Source: Brachynemurus nebulosus (Eukaryota > Arthropoda > Insecta > Neuroptera > Myrmeleontidae). From it: a stretch of DNA of 64,000 bases. Shown one piece after another: positions 1 through 10,555 of the stretch (position 1 is the first letter of the stretch; every line of letters begins with the position of its first letter). A program made the translations under genes and the position numbers. The notes beneath the pieces are model-generated. The model searched no databases and had not been told where the DNA came from. It worked only from the letters and a program-made list of their open reading frames with translations. The stretch lies in assembly GCA_035578155.1 (NCBI GenBank), contig JAPWDM010000043.1, positions 673,001-737,000 of the forward strand. The letters run 5' to 3'.

Positions 1-480
1 CGGATAATTAACCGATTAATCGGTTTAATCCATTAATTTTGTTTACATTTAGTCATTTTTTAGTCGATTATTCTATCCTCGATTAAATGATTAAAATGAT
101 TAAATTTTTTTAAATGACTAAAAACGACTAATTTAACAATTTTTCTATATTATTTATTAGATTTCAAAAAATGAAAACTAAAAATTTTTCTATTTGTATG
201 ATTTTTCACTTTTATGTGACTAACACAATGTCATATTTCATATTTTTCTTTTCTTAAAAGAAAAATTTTAAAAGTCAATAATTAAATTAAAAAGAAATCC
301 TCGTTTTTGAAAGAGTTACTAGGTTACCTTATTCATGAATTCGATTAAAAATTTAGTCGATTAGTCGATTATGATATGCTCGATATTTTCGACTAATGAC
401 TGATTTTGTCTGAAAAACAATTTTAGTCGATTAATCGACTAACTGCTCCTCGGTTCGACATCACTAGTCCTTACCGGAAC
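1..480. repeat. AT-rich stretch with repeated TAGTCGATTA-type motifs
   Basis: The motif TAGTCGATTA and its reverse complement recur at both ends of this stretch, for example near 60, 355 and 425, and a palindromic form GATTAATCGAC occurs near 428. No protein segment is visible. It may be a degraded MITE whose left part lies outside the window, but I found no target duplication. Confidence 0.35.
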
Positions 481-680
481 AAGTTTTCTAAGGACAAAAT
501 TCAAAATTATTGTAGCAGCTTTTTTCTCAACATGAGCTCGTTGTCACAATTTTACCACCTTACAATAATTTTATTTACGCCTTACAGTATAGAATATCCG
601 CTTGTCAATTAAATATGTTTATAGAATCGACAGACTTATCTCATATGGATGAAACTCCTTAAAGCTGGTGAATAATAATT

Positions 681-2328
681 GGATGTGGCTATTTATACAT
701 ACAGTATGTATACGCAATTGGCTATTTATACATACAGTATGTATATGAAATATGCTTAAATTATTAGAATCCAATACTTAAATCCTTATATCCTAGAATA
801 CAATACCTAAAACCTTAAATCCTATACAATCCTTAAATTATTAGAATCCAAAAAAAAAAAAATTTTTTTCATGAAATATGCTATTTAAACATGCAGTAAA
901 TGTATACTCATTGTCAGTCGGCTACTTATTACCGTATTTTCCGACATATAACGCGCACCTTGAGCACCAAAAATATCGTTCTAATTTCGTGGTACGCATA
1001 TTGAAATGGACTTTTCCACTGGTGGCAGTAAAATAATTTACAATAAACAATAAATAACAATAATAACAAATTTATCGCGTACCACAGATTGAATTAAAAC
1101 TTTTTTATATAATCTTTTTAGCTTAAGAAGTTATCCCTTAAACGGATTTTTGGTGACACGAATCGCAAGTTGCATATCTGAGGGTCTAAAGTAGTAAGAA
1201 TTGGTATAAGAGATATAGGCAAATATACTATCGGATACCTTCGACTTAACTAAATTTTTTTTATATACTCTTTTTGGCCTAACAGTAAGAAATCATTTTC
1301 TAAATTAATTTTTAGAAACTTTGGTTGAAAGTCTTTTTAAAAACGTTAATCTTTTGAATACAGACACAACTAAAAAAAGGTTTCCGTTACTATCGTAATA
1401 AAAACTAAAGGCAGATTCTTATCGAATTTGATCAGTGGAACAAAAAAGAAAAAACAAATTTTTTAGATATCCTGTTTAGTTTTTGAGATAATACGTGTCG
1501 TATTTCTAAAACTTACTATAATGAGGTAATGGATTGTATATTAAACACACATACAAAAATCGTCAGTCGAGTATTAGTTTATTCCAATTCCACTTTTTAA
1601 AAATGTTTTTAGGTGGTTGTTCTGGTAGTTTTGGACGTTGGGCAAGTCGAAACCATTATTAGAAAAAAATTTAAAAAATGGACTTGGTACAAACGACTTG
1701 CCTGAAAATAAGGTTTCAATGATATCGTCCGATCCATTTTTCACTCACTTCTATCAATAAAAGCCGTAATATACCGTAATTATCTATCCAATATACTTAG
1801 TAAATTTTACTTTAACACGTAATATCACGAAAACTAAGCAACATATCGAAAAACTTCATTTTCTCTTTTTTGTGCTACTCACCAAGTTCTATAAGAATTT
1901 ATCCTTAATTTTTGTTGCTATGGTAACGGAAAATATCTTTTAGTAACCCCTAGACTTGACATTCGAAGGGTTGAAAAATACACTCCGGTCAGCGTCGCCA
2001 AAAATCCGTTTAGGGGATAATTTCTTAAGCCAAAAAGATTATGTAAAAAAAATTCAGCTCAATCGGAGATATTCGGTTATTATAATGGTGTAGTTATTAT
2101 AAAAATATTAATTGTAATAATAGCACATTCAGTCAGTATGTATAAGTAGCCAATTTCGGATACATACTGCATGTTTAAATAGCCAATTCAGTATAAATAT
2201 ATCATACATATCATATGTATAAACAGCTAATTTCATATACATATTATATATGTGTCATTTTCGTATACATACTGTATGTATAAATAGCCAATTGCGTATA
2301 CATACTGTATATATAAATAGCCATATCC
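681..2328. mobile_element. Fold-back element A with 9-bp target duplication
   Basis: The element is flanked on both sides by ATAATAATT (672-680 and 2329-2337), which I read as a 9-bp target duplication. Its ends carry inverted arrays of a 36-40 bp unit with the core GGCTATTTATACATACAGTA: two to three units on the left (686-760, a weaker one near 880) and four to five on the right (2125-2326). Inside, 1120-1290 and 1870-2060 resemble the inverted arms of fold-back B at 22649-24448, sharing the phrases CTTAAGAAGTTA, CGGATTTTTGG and CAGCTCAATCGGAG. No transposase is visible. A 9-bp duplication would fit a Mutator-like element, but that assignment is inference. Confidence 0.7.
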
Positions 2329-2418
2329 ATAATAATTAAACATTAATGTTTATCAACAGAACTGACTCAATCAAAGAGTAGTTCTAAAATTTAAACCACC
2401 TTCCTCAGAATCGGTCTG

Positions 2419-3985
2419 ACAAGGAGATGCACCCAGAGTGAAATTCGGGATTTTGATGAAGCTTCGCTGATGTGTAGAATAGGTAAAAATAAGGAATCCG
2501 TATTTTTTCTTATCGGCCATCTTCCACGATTAAGGGGTGAAACCAGCCTCAAAAGTTGGGGGTTAAAATCGAATTTCTTAAGATATCTCCAAAACTATAA
2601 GAGATAAAGGAAAACTTTAAATTCAGAAAATGTTACCCTTTGAAAGAGCTATTCACCTGTATAGGTTAAACCAGGGCCAGATTAATAAGAGGGGCTGGAG
2701 GGGCGAAAATGGTGGTAAATTTTCTTGTACAGCCTGAATGCTTCAATGTATCAAATTTTTACCATCACAAATAGAAATAGCACCAAAAATTAGGGGATAC
2801 ATGTTTTTGCGTTTTTTTCGAAATATCTGTGATGTCCAAGCCATATAAGGAAGGAAAAAATAGGGTAGATTATATTGCATTATTATTGATTGTAAATACC
2901 TTCTATATTTTTTATTTTTGTTTATTTTCATCATGAAAATGTAAATGTTTACTTTTCGATTATGATTCATGTATTTTTCAGTACTTACTTAATTGGGAAT
3001 TTAGCCATTTGTATATTTGGTTACTAATATTCGATATTTTTATTACCTATTTCTACCAAAGTCCCCTGGTCTGCAAGTGTTAATCAATGTTCAACAAGAA
3101 GCAATAATCTTCCGTTCAACAACTGCCGTTATCTCCTTACAAATTCGTTTTTAACCAAATAAACGCGGTTTATTTCTTTCTTAACGTTCAAACTATTTTT
3201 CATATTCTTTTTGTATGTTTTATAGGTGTCAACCCCATTTCCCAAATCGCAAAATTTATTACAAAGCACATGAACAGTGCGCGAAAGAGATTATTGCTTC
3301 TTGTCGAGCATTCAAACACAAGCACACCAGAGAACTTTAACTTTCGTAGAAATAGGTATAAAAAATATTGAATATGAGTAACCAAATGTACACATGGCTA
3401 AATTACCAATTAAGTTAGTACTGAAAAATATATGCATTATTATCGGAAAGTAAAAATTTACATTTTCATGATGAAAATCAACATAAAAATTAAAAAATAG
3501 AAAACGTATTTGCAATCAATAATAATGCAATATAATATACCCCATTTTTTTCTTCGTTATATGGCTTGGATACCATACATATTTCGAAAAAACACAAAAA
3601 CACATCTCCCCTAATTTTTGGTGCTCTTTCTACCTGTGGTGGCAAAAATTTGATACATTGAACCATTAAGGCTGTACAAGAAAATTTACCCCCATTTTCA
3701 CCCCTCCAGCCCCTCTTATTAACCCGGTCCTGGTTTAACCTATACAGGTGAATATCCCTTTTAAAGAGTAATATTTCGTCAAGTTAAAGTTTTCCTTTAT
3801 CTCTTATAGTTTTAGAGATATCTTAAGAAATACGATTTGACCCCCAACTTTAGGGGCTGGTTTCACCCCATAAACGTGGAAGATGGCCGATAAAAAAAAT
3901 ACGAGTTCCTTATTTTTGCCTATTCTGCACACCAGCGAAGTTTCATCAAAATCCAGAATTTCACTCTGGGTGCATTTCCTTGTGA
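2419..3985. mobile_element. Fold-back element with ~700-bp inverted arms
   Basis: The left arm (2419-3113) and right arm (3288-3985) are diverged inverted copies separated by a loop of about 175 bp. They begin and end with AAGGAGATGCACCC or its near complement and share long segments such as GGTTAAACCAGG and TATTCACCTGTATA. A single-arm fragment of the same family lies at 34985-35306. The open frames in the arms are short, unlike known proteins and differ between arms, so I treat them as chance. I could not settle a target duplication. Confidence 0.75.
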
Positions 3986-4397
3986 GTAAATCTACAGGAC
4001 TCTATCCGGCAGATTAAATCATTTAAAAGATCCGTTCGTGTATGGTTACTTGATGTATAAGAAATACCCCTGTCGCAGCATCTGCATAACATAGCGAATT
4101 TCCAAATATTGGGCACTGGCGGATCTCATCTAAGACCTGTATCTATTTAAAATTGTTTAACTTTCTAAGAGTAAAAGAATCGGCTGGGTAATTAGTTTTG
4201 ATATTTTTGGGACCCAAGAACCCGAATGGATTTTGTGCAGCATAGTTGTATCCGTCTAAAATAATTTTGTTCCCTAGCAGTGAGAATTATTTTTAGAATC
4301 GGTTCGGTAGCATACTGCTGACGTTTTCGGATCTGCAAGATCCCGGTGGACCTCATTAAAAAGTCAGCTCGACCGTATATTCTAGGCGGACTTTATG

Positions 4398-4398
<1 letters not shown>

Positions 4399-4462
<64 letters not shown>
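4399..4462. repeat. (TA)n microsatellite
   Basis: Pure TA dinucleotide run inside rolling-circle-like copy A. It sits at the same place as the run at 40893-40966 in copy C, just after TTCTAGGCGGA, so it is part of the element's structure. Confidence 0.98.
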
Positions 4463-4464
<2 letters not shown>

Positions 4465-4489
4465 ATATTTTACCTTTCTAATAGTAAAA

Positions 4490-5090
4490 GTATTTTCAAA
4501 ACCCGTTGTGTAGCATTCTACGCCGCATTTGCATCCGAAGGACAGTTGTGGATCTCAGATAACACAATCTGTACCTATCTAAAATAGTTTACCTCGATAA
4601 GAGTAAAAAAATTTTCAAAATCGGTCGGTTAGTTTATTTTTGATACTTTTGGATCCTATGGACCCTGGCAGACCTTACATAACGTAATCTATATTTATCT
4701 AAAATAGTTTAGCTCTGTAACAGTGAAAAAATTTTCAAAATCGGTCAGTTAGTTTATTTTTTACACTTTTGGGTTCCTATGGACCCTGGCGGACCTTACA
4801 TAATGTAATCTATATCTATCTAAAATAGTTTAGCTCTGCAACAGTGAAAAAATTTTCAAAATTGGTCGTTTAGTTTATTTTTTACCATTATGGAATCAGT
4901 AAACCCTGGCGGAACTCATACAACTCTAGTACTCTAACAGTAAGAAAAGTGTTCTAGGGATACCTTACGAACTGCCATATAACTTATGGCAGTTCGTAAG
5001 GTTCTTGCGGACATCATTTAATTAATTAATTCAAATACTTTAATTTACTAACTGTGAAAAAAATTTTTAAAATCGATTTACACCGGTTAG
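4490..5090. repeat. Tandem array of ~120-bp units in copy A
   Basis: Four to five diverged units each contain ATCTAAAATAGTTTAGCTC, a run of AGTGAAAAAATTTTCAAAATCGGTC and a GACCCTGGCGGACC segment. The same array is longer in copy C (40970-42180). No coding potential is visible. Confidence 0.85.
4962..5001. repeat. Perfect hairpin in copy A
   Basis: The arms CTTACGAACTGCCATA and TATGGCAGTTCGTAAG pair around a short AT loop. The matching place in copy C near 42210 has only the second arm, so the hairpin was gained in copy A or lost in copy C. Confidence 0.8.
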
Positions 5091-5595
5091 TTTAAACATG
5101 CAAGGGTACAAAAATTAGGGGAAAGCTGAAAATTCGTACGAATGTTCGTAACACCATTATAAATAAGTGTTGAAAAGTCCTCATCGATCCTGTACGTGGA
5201 AAAAATTTTATTCAAGGTCAAAGGGTTAAAAAATGGGTTTTTCGCGTTTTTCAACAAAACGGTAAGTTTTATCATAAAATTAGGTCAGACAAAAATTCTA
5301 GATCATATAATTATCCATAAAAAATGTCTTAATACTTTTTTCCTAAGAGCCATCGTTTCTGAGATATAATTATTACAAAAGTTGTAATCTTCATAATATG
5401 CACACGTTTCCACGCTACCTGTGAGATAATGTACTTATCGGGTTTTTTTAAAGGGTTTCCCTGGTAGGTGGTCTATGGTGATCCTGTTTAATTGAAAACT
5501 ATTGAATAATAAAAAATATTAGTATTGGGAATGATGAAAGCGGTATAGATTTAAAAAAAGTGAGGGAAATTATTCGTCAGATTCATAATGGTCTC

Positions 5596-5950
5596 TTATT
5601 TCAGCTTCCTCTTCTTCTTCTTCTTCTTCTCCTTCTTGTTCTTTTTCTTCTGGTTCTTCTTGTTGGCTACAAGTAAATTGCCTCGATAGCGATGTATCAC
5701 ATGTCTTCTCGTTGATATCATACGAATCCTCTTCTGTTGGTGATTCAGCATTAGAGCACGACTAGCCTTGACAACTGGTACATGCAAGAGAACAAAACAA
5801 TTCAACTTTTTTGCAGCCGCATTTTGCACTACATTCCTTTTACAATTACAAAAAATTGTGTTGAGGAGTTTTTCCGGCACAGGTGGGAGTAAAGTTTGGA
5901 CTGGTTCCAATATATTGTCGATTAACTTCCAACCGCAGTCTCTTCGATCT
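5596..5950 (-). pseudogene. Frameshifted C-terminal fragment of a cysteine-rich (CXC-like) mobile-element protein
   Basis: Reading down the minus strand from about 5950 gives WKLIDNILEPVQTLLPPVPE and then LLNTIFCNCK. After a one-base frameshift near 5840 it continues in another frame with C-x-C spaced residues: SAKCGCKK, LFCSLACTSC, then an in-frame stop and CSN. The pattern (a PP-x-PE-x-LL lead, then CNCK and further paired cysteines) resembles the zinc-binding C-terminus of a protein family I recall from insect and hydrozoan repetitive elements. That family match is from memory. Downstream, near 5600-5650, the frame is a lysine-rich run caused by a CTT-type microsatellite. The fragment lies in the loop of the fold-back element and cannot make an intact protein. 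Confidence 0.5.
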
Positions 5951-6148
5951 AGTTGATAACTAATTCACACTTGAACTTGATGATATACCCGAAAAAGATG
6001 TTGATGAGCAGAAGCAGAGCTTGGAGGAAAACAAGCTAATTGTACACTATCTCACAGGTGGCGTGGAAACGTGTGCATATTATGAAAATTACAACTTTTG
6101 TAATAGTTATATCTCAGAAACAGTGGCTCTTAGGAAAAAAAAATTCGT

Positions 6149-6327
6149 CAAACGCGTGTTTCTGACACGTACTAAGTAATGTCATCTCAGTGAAAGTGTT
6201 AATTTATGATTTTTGTTAACTCTACAGCCCTCTTGCGTTTATTCAATATGGATGTACAACTCAATAATTATTCAGTCACACAACGATATTAATATGTCAT
6301 CTTCGATGACATAAAAAGTATTGAGAC
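6149..6327. repeat. ~180-bp hairpin-ended interspersed repeat, copy 1
   Basis: This segment is absent from the opposite arm of the surrounding fold-back and is nearly identical to 47529-47724, so it is a discrete insertion. It has a small hairpin at the start (CGTGTTTCTGACACG) and a clean one at the end (ATGTCATC, loop TTC, GATGACAT). It is bounded by A runs. There is no coding capacity and I do not recognise the family. Confidence 0.75.
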
Positions 6328-6992
6328 ATTTTTTTAGATAATTATCTGATCTACAATTCTTGTTTGACCTAATTTTATGATAAAACTTACCGTTTTGCTG
6401 AAAAACGCGAAAAACCCGTTTTTGAAACATTTGATCTTGAATAAAATTTTTTCCACGTACAGGATCGATGAGGACTTTCCAGCACTTTTTTATAATGGTA
6501 TTCCGAACCTTCCTACCAATTTCTCTCTCCTAATTTTTGTATATTTACTACTATTTTTAGGGCTAAATTGATCGGATTAATTGGGTAATTAATTTTTGGC
6601 CTTTTTAGGTCCCGAAAACCTTGGCGAATCTCACATAAAATACCTTAAATCCATTTAAAATTGTTTAACTTTCTAACATTAATAATTATTAGTGAAAAAA
6701 TTTTCAAAATCGATTCATTTAAATTTTTTTCCGTGCATAAGGGGCAAACCGAGACAGTAGGGGCGAATCTAGACAGAGCTGCCTCTCGATATTTCTTCGT
6801 CAGTGTTATGACCATACAAGGTCATAGATCAATTTATGCTACTAAATTTTGTCAGTAATGAGTTAGTCATCAAAGAAAAGCGGTGAACGTGACATCTCGG
6901 TATTTTGTTATTTTACAGGCGCATTTTTTATTATTTAAAAAATAACGCGCGTTTTGAAATCTTGTAAAGAAACTGCTGTACAAAAAAAGCAG

Positions 6993-7061
<69 letters not shown>
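6993..7061. repeat. (TA)n microsatellite
   Basis: Pure TA run inside the pogo-like remnant. Confidence 0.98.
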
Positions 7062-7065
<4 letters not shown>

Positions 7066-7201
7066 AGGGACTGGCAACAAAATGTTTGGCGTTTTTTTGA
7101 CAATATATGTACCAAAAATGAAAGCTGTATTGTGCTTAATTTTTTTTTTTTATAAATTAATTAACAAAAAATTGTCTGTAGGTGAAGCGAATTCATACAC
7201 C

Positions 7202-7646
7202 ATGTTGCGTCAGTATAAAAAGAAAGTGGGTATAAACTGCATAAACTCTAGTCTGGATAACATAAAATGGGCTCTTTTCAACAGAGGCGCAACAACCGGG
7301 GAGGTCCAAGGGGTCCGCACCCTCTAAAATTACCTGGAAATTTTCCTTCAATTTGTTTTATTTGTATTAAAAAGTAAAATTTTTAGTGGTTTACTAATAT
7401 TTTTTATTTGAAAATCAAATTTTCGGAGACGACATTTTATTACAACATTTTTTATTGTTATCGGAGAACTGCGTTATCAAAAAATTTGATAATTTAAATT
7501 TTTGTTGGACCCCCTGTAGATATGTAGTTGTTGCGCCCCTGCTTTCCGATATTAAAAATAAAAGAAAATCGCTCAGACAAGGTGCCGAATATTTCAATGT
7601 TCTTAAATCGACCTTGCATGATAGACTCAAAGGCAAATCGAAATAA
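7202..7646 (+). pseudogene. N-terminal fragment of a pogo/Tigger-like transposase, split by a hAT MITE
   Basis: The start MLRQYKKKVG (ATG at 7202) is followed by SSLDNIKWAL, after which the frame is broken at 7282 by a 260-bp insertion. Beyond the insertion it resumes with DIKNKRKSLRQ, then GAEYFNVLKSTLHDRLKGK and a stop near 7644. The second half fits a Pipsqueak-type helix-turn-helix (SLRxAAxxFxVxxSTLxDRLKGK), the DNA-binding domain at the N-terminus of pogo/Tigger-like transposases. The catalytic DDE domain is absent. Removing the insertion with one copy of its target duplication leaves the two halves in the same frame. The remnant cannot act as a transposase. Confidence 0.65.
7282..7541. 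mobile_element. Small hAT MITE with diverged 8-bp target duplication
   Basis: The ends are CAGAGGCGCAACAAC and the complement of CAGGGGCGCAACAACTAC. The flanking 8-mers are CTTTTCAA (7274-7281) and CTTTCCGA (7542-7549), two mismatches. The insertion lies inside a transposase reading frame that is continuous without it. A CAGRGG start with an 8-bp duplication points to the hAT superfamily. Confidence 0.7.
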
Positions 7647-8390
7647 AATTCATTTAAATCCAAAATGTTTTATTTCACCCATCAAAAGTCATTCGCTGAT
7701 GCAGTTATTTAGTTTAGCGAATTTTCAGATTGGAAATTCAACTATTTTTATCTTTTTATGTTCGATTTTACCCATATGCATGACTGAATGTGATTTATAT
7801 TGCAAATAAAGCACTGTCTCGATTCGCCCCACATATAGAGGCGAATCTAGACACTATATAACCAAAAAAAAATGTTGCAGTACCAATTTTGATATTTTTA
7901 TTACTGCCATATATGCCCGTGATATTAAAGCATTTAAATTATTTTTTTAGAATTTTTTAGATAAACTCTAAACAATTTATTGCCAAAAAACTGAAAAAAT
8001 CAGCTACATTCGCCCCAACTGACGGTACATATTATGTTGTTTTGTTTTATATTTAAGAATATTATATCATAACATAAAATTAAATTTCTTGTTTATTTAA
8101 AATTCAATAAAAAAGAAACGCCGTGAAACGTCTCCCTCCAAATCATCCTAGGAAGCTGAATTTTGGATATGTTGTAGATAATTCACCGAAACATTATTTC
8201 CAACCGGTTTGGAAAAGTTTTATTGTTTTACCGCCCCCCACCACCCCCTTAAAAGTTGGGTCGGATCAAAAATTTTCCCAAAATTTTACCCCACTTTAAT
8301 AGTATGAGGTGCCTCGAAAATGAGCCCCATTTACCAAATTTTATCTCTTAACTTCCATAGGGGGGCCCTACACATATTAAAAGGTGGTGG

Positions 8391-8391
<1 letters not shown>

Positions 8392-8478
<87 letters not shown>
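8392..8478. repeat. (TA)n microsatellite
   Basis: TA run preceded by a segment (about 8316-8391, with AATGAGCCCC and TACACATATTA) that is repeated before the run at 14538. It is followed by the repeat described at 8478-9066. Confidence 0.98.
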
Positions 8479-8482
<4 letters not shown>

Positions 8483-9066
8483 CATTTTTTTCTACATATT
8501 CGCGTTCTACGGGTCCGAAAACGGATAGCGCCCCCTACTCTCGCCTCTCGCCGTTCTTGTCGTATAGACTATATAAGTCTAATTTTTCCAAGGGTAAATT
8601 CTACTAAAAAAGTGAACTTACTTTTATAACAAATGAAATACATACATATTAAGTAATTTAAAAATATTATTAAAGTCACTGTTTATTTATAAATTAGGAA
8701 TTTTGGATTTTTATTATTTATAAAATAGAAATTTTGGATTTTTTTTGGAAAGAAAAAATATCTTCATAAAGGCCTTCCAGTTTACTATTTACCTTCCTTT
8801 TTTAATATTTAAAAATGCCCTCGTACGAATTGCTTTTTCCCTGCTAACTGCTATCAGAACAAAATTGAAATTTACTGAGATTCAGCCCTTAAAAACTTAA
8901 AACCTTTTTTTAAAGCCCCGATCAACCGGACACTCATCATCAGTTTTGAAACCACTAAAATGACAAATCGCTTGCGGACTTTCAATTACATTTCACTTGT
9001 AGACATTCAATACCGAAGATGAAAGGAAAAATTCGACTTCCGTGATGGGGCTCCGCTGCTCACGGA
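8478..9066. repeat. ~590-bp interspersed repeat, inverted copy at 61128-61584
   Basis: Starting from the TA run it reads CAGACATTTTTTTCT, then GGGTCCGAAAACGGATAG. It later contains GCTAACTGCTATC, GGACACTCATCATCAG and CGACTTCCGTGATGGGGCTC. The same landmarks occur in reverse order and complement at 61128-61584, also joined to a (TA)n tract. No protein is recognised. Confidence 0.8.
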
Positions 9067-10035
9067 GTTTTTTTTATTGTATAAATAATTTTTGAATTTT
9101 TTTATATATTCTTTAAGAAATATTCTATTGTATTTTGTCTCCCGAACTTTGCATCATTCTCCCTCCTATCAAACCAAAACACTTAAAAAATATAAAGAAA
9201 TTATATTCCGATTAAATCATCGTTTGTCATAGTAATTAACTCAAATATAATAAATAAAATATAGTACATGTTTTATTTAATTTGGGGTTGTATCAATTAA
9301 TTCAGTTAACATTGTAAGTGAGATCGTACTCGATCCAGTCAATTTCTCAGTATCCTGGTCAGCATTTTCGTGAAAAATACTGTGGATGTAAGAAAGTTTT
9401 CAGTTGTATGAGTTGTAGATATGATGTATTGGAATAGCGGTCCTGTCTTTTTTTTATAAAACGTTATTTAGCCGATTTTTAAAGAATATTGAAGAATTCT
9501 CAGTCGCCTGGTCTCAGTCTCCTGGCAGCTCCGAAAACGGAGATTTAACTTAAATAATGTAAATAAATTAGGTAAATGTCATTAGAATACTGTAATAAAT
9601 GACTCCGTATATTTTTTAATAAAAAATAAATTCCCATTTTTTTTATTTTGTATAATACCTATATACTATATAATTAATATAACTACTGATACATATTATA
9701 TACTACTAATATAATATATAATATGTATCAAACTGTAGTAAATGACTTCGAATATTTTTTAATAAATAATAAATTCCCAATTTTTTGTTATTTATTTAGT
9801 TATTTTTTTTTAAAATTTTTTTTTAATTCTTTTTTAAATTTTTTTTTTAATATTTTCATATATACACTATGCAACAACTAATATATATATACTACTAATA
9901 TAATATATAATATCTATTAAAGAAATAATAAATTGTTTAATAATTAAAAATTTAATAATAAAAATAATAAAAATTGTTTAATAATAAAAATTAATAAATT
10001 GATTAATAGTTTAATAAATTGTGCTTAATAATAAA
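9067..10035. other. AT-rich intergenic stretch with a short direct repeat
   Basis: Very AT-rich. A segment of about 55 bp (GTAATAAATGACTCCG and what follows) at 9585-9640 recurs at about 9733-9790, separated by TA-rich text. No coding or RNA feature is seen. Confidence 0.6.
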
Positions 10036-10555
10036 TACCCCTGTCGCAGCATCTGCATAACATAGCGAATTTCCAATCATAAAAGTTACTTTTTTTCGAA
10101 AACCCGCTTACCTAGAATAATGGTTCAAAATGTATTTTCTGTGTCTTTCTTGGTTCTTTCCACAATGTAAAAAAAATTGGAAAAACTTTTAAATTTTGGC
10201 AAATTGTTTGCAAAAAACTCATTTTTTTGAGGTTTTTGGAATTGGACGTGTCTGACTGGAGAACTCATACAAAATTTTTGGACTTCCAACGTTTTATTGT
10301 TTTATTATATTTGCATCCCAAACTAGTATCTATCCTATAAATATAACAAGTTTCATCCAAAATGAATTTTTCGGATATATAGGCACTTAAATTTTCGAAA
10401 TTTCTAAATTAATTTAAAATAGAGTTAGTCTCCAGAAATTTTGTATTATGGTAAATTTAATTTAATAAATGACAAGTATATAAGTATAGTAATTATAAAG
10501 CATTCGCATAGAACAATAGTTTTAAGTATACATGCACATAAGCAAAATAATTTTT

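Larger units (their letters stand above)
5105..6545. mobile_element. Fold-back element inserted in copy A
   Basis: Inverted arms of about 320 bp lie at 5105-5430 and 6045-6540. The right arm is longer because it carries a ~180-bp insert at 6149-6327. Shared phrases include GATCGATGAGGACTTT and its complement, and CACACGTTTCCACG with GGCGTGGAAACGTGTG. The arms encode similar 60-residue frames in opposite directions, which look like a by-product of the repeat. The loop (about 5470-6040) holds a broken cysteine-rich protein fragment on the minus strand. The element interrupts rolling-circle-like copy A between 5095 and 6548. Confidence 0.75.
6742..8025. mobile_element. Pogo/Tigger-like element remnant
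   Basis: The segment is inserted in rolling-circle-like copy A, whose text runs up to about 6740 and resumes at about 8026. Its ends carry inverted motifs: CAGTAGGGGCGAATCTAGAC at 6755 and the complement of CAGTTGGGGCGAATGTAG ending at 8021. Internal copies of ATTCGCCCC and GGCGAATCTAGACA occur at 7815-7855. TA lies at both junctions (6738-6739 and 8026-8027), though 13 bp separate the left TA from the inverted motif. It contains a split helix-turn-helix fragment typical of pogo-type transposases. A (TA)n tract and a hAT MITE have entered it. Confidence 0.6.
4065..8110. mobile_element. Rolling-circle-like (Helentron/HINE-type) element, copy A, interrupted
   Basis: The element starts with TACCCCTGTCGCAGCATCTG, the same 5' start as at 10036 and 40549, followed by the inner motif TAGCGAATTTCCAA. 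It then has a (TA)n tract and about 120-bp tandem repeats, in the same order as copy C (40549-43267). Copy A is broken at about 5095 by a fold-back element and resumes at about 6548. It is broken again at about 6742 by a pogo-like element and resumes at about 8026, where the text again matches copy C near 42470. No intact 3' end with GGAAATTCGCTAA was found; the right limit given is where recognisable similarity fades. Confidence 0.6.

Noticed and set aside
4490..5090. CRISPR-like array
   Set aside because: Units are ~120 bp and diverged, without constant short repeats or variable spacers, in a eukaryotic context.
8320..8629. Open frames consisting of repeated Tyr-Ile
   Set aside because: They are translations of (TA)n tracts, as are the similar frames at 14526, 36185, 40839, 42919, 55200, 59377, 61496 and 62111.
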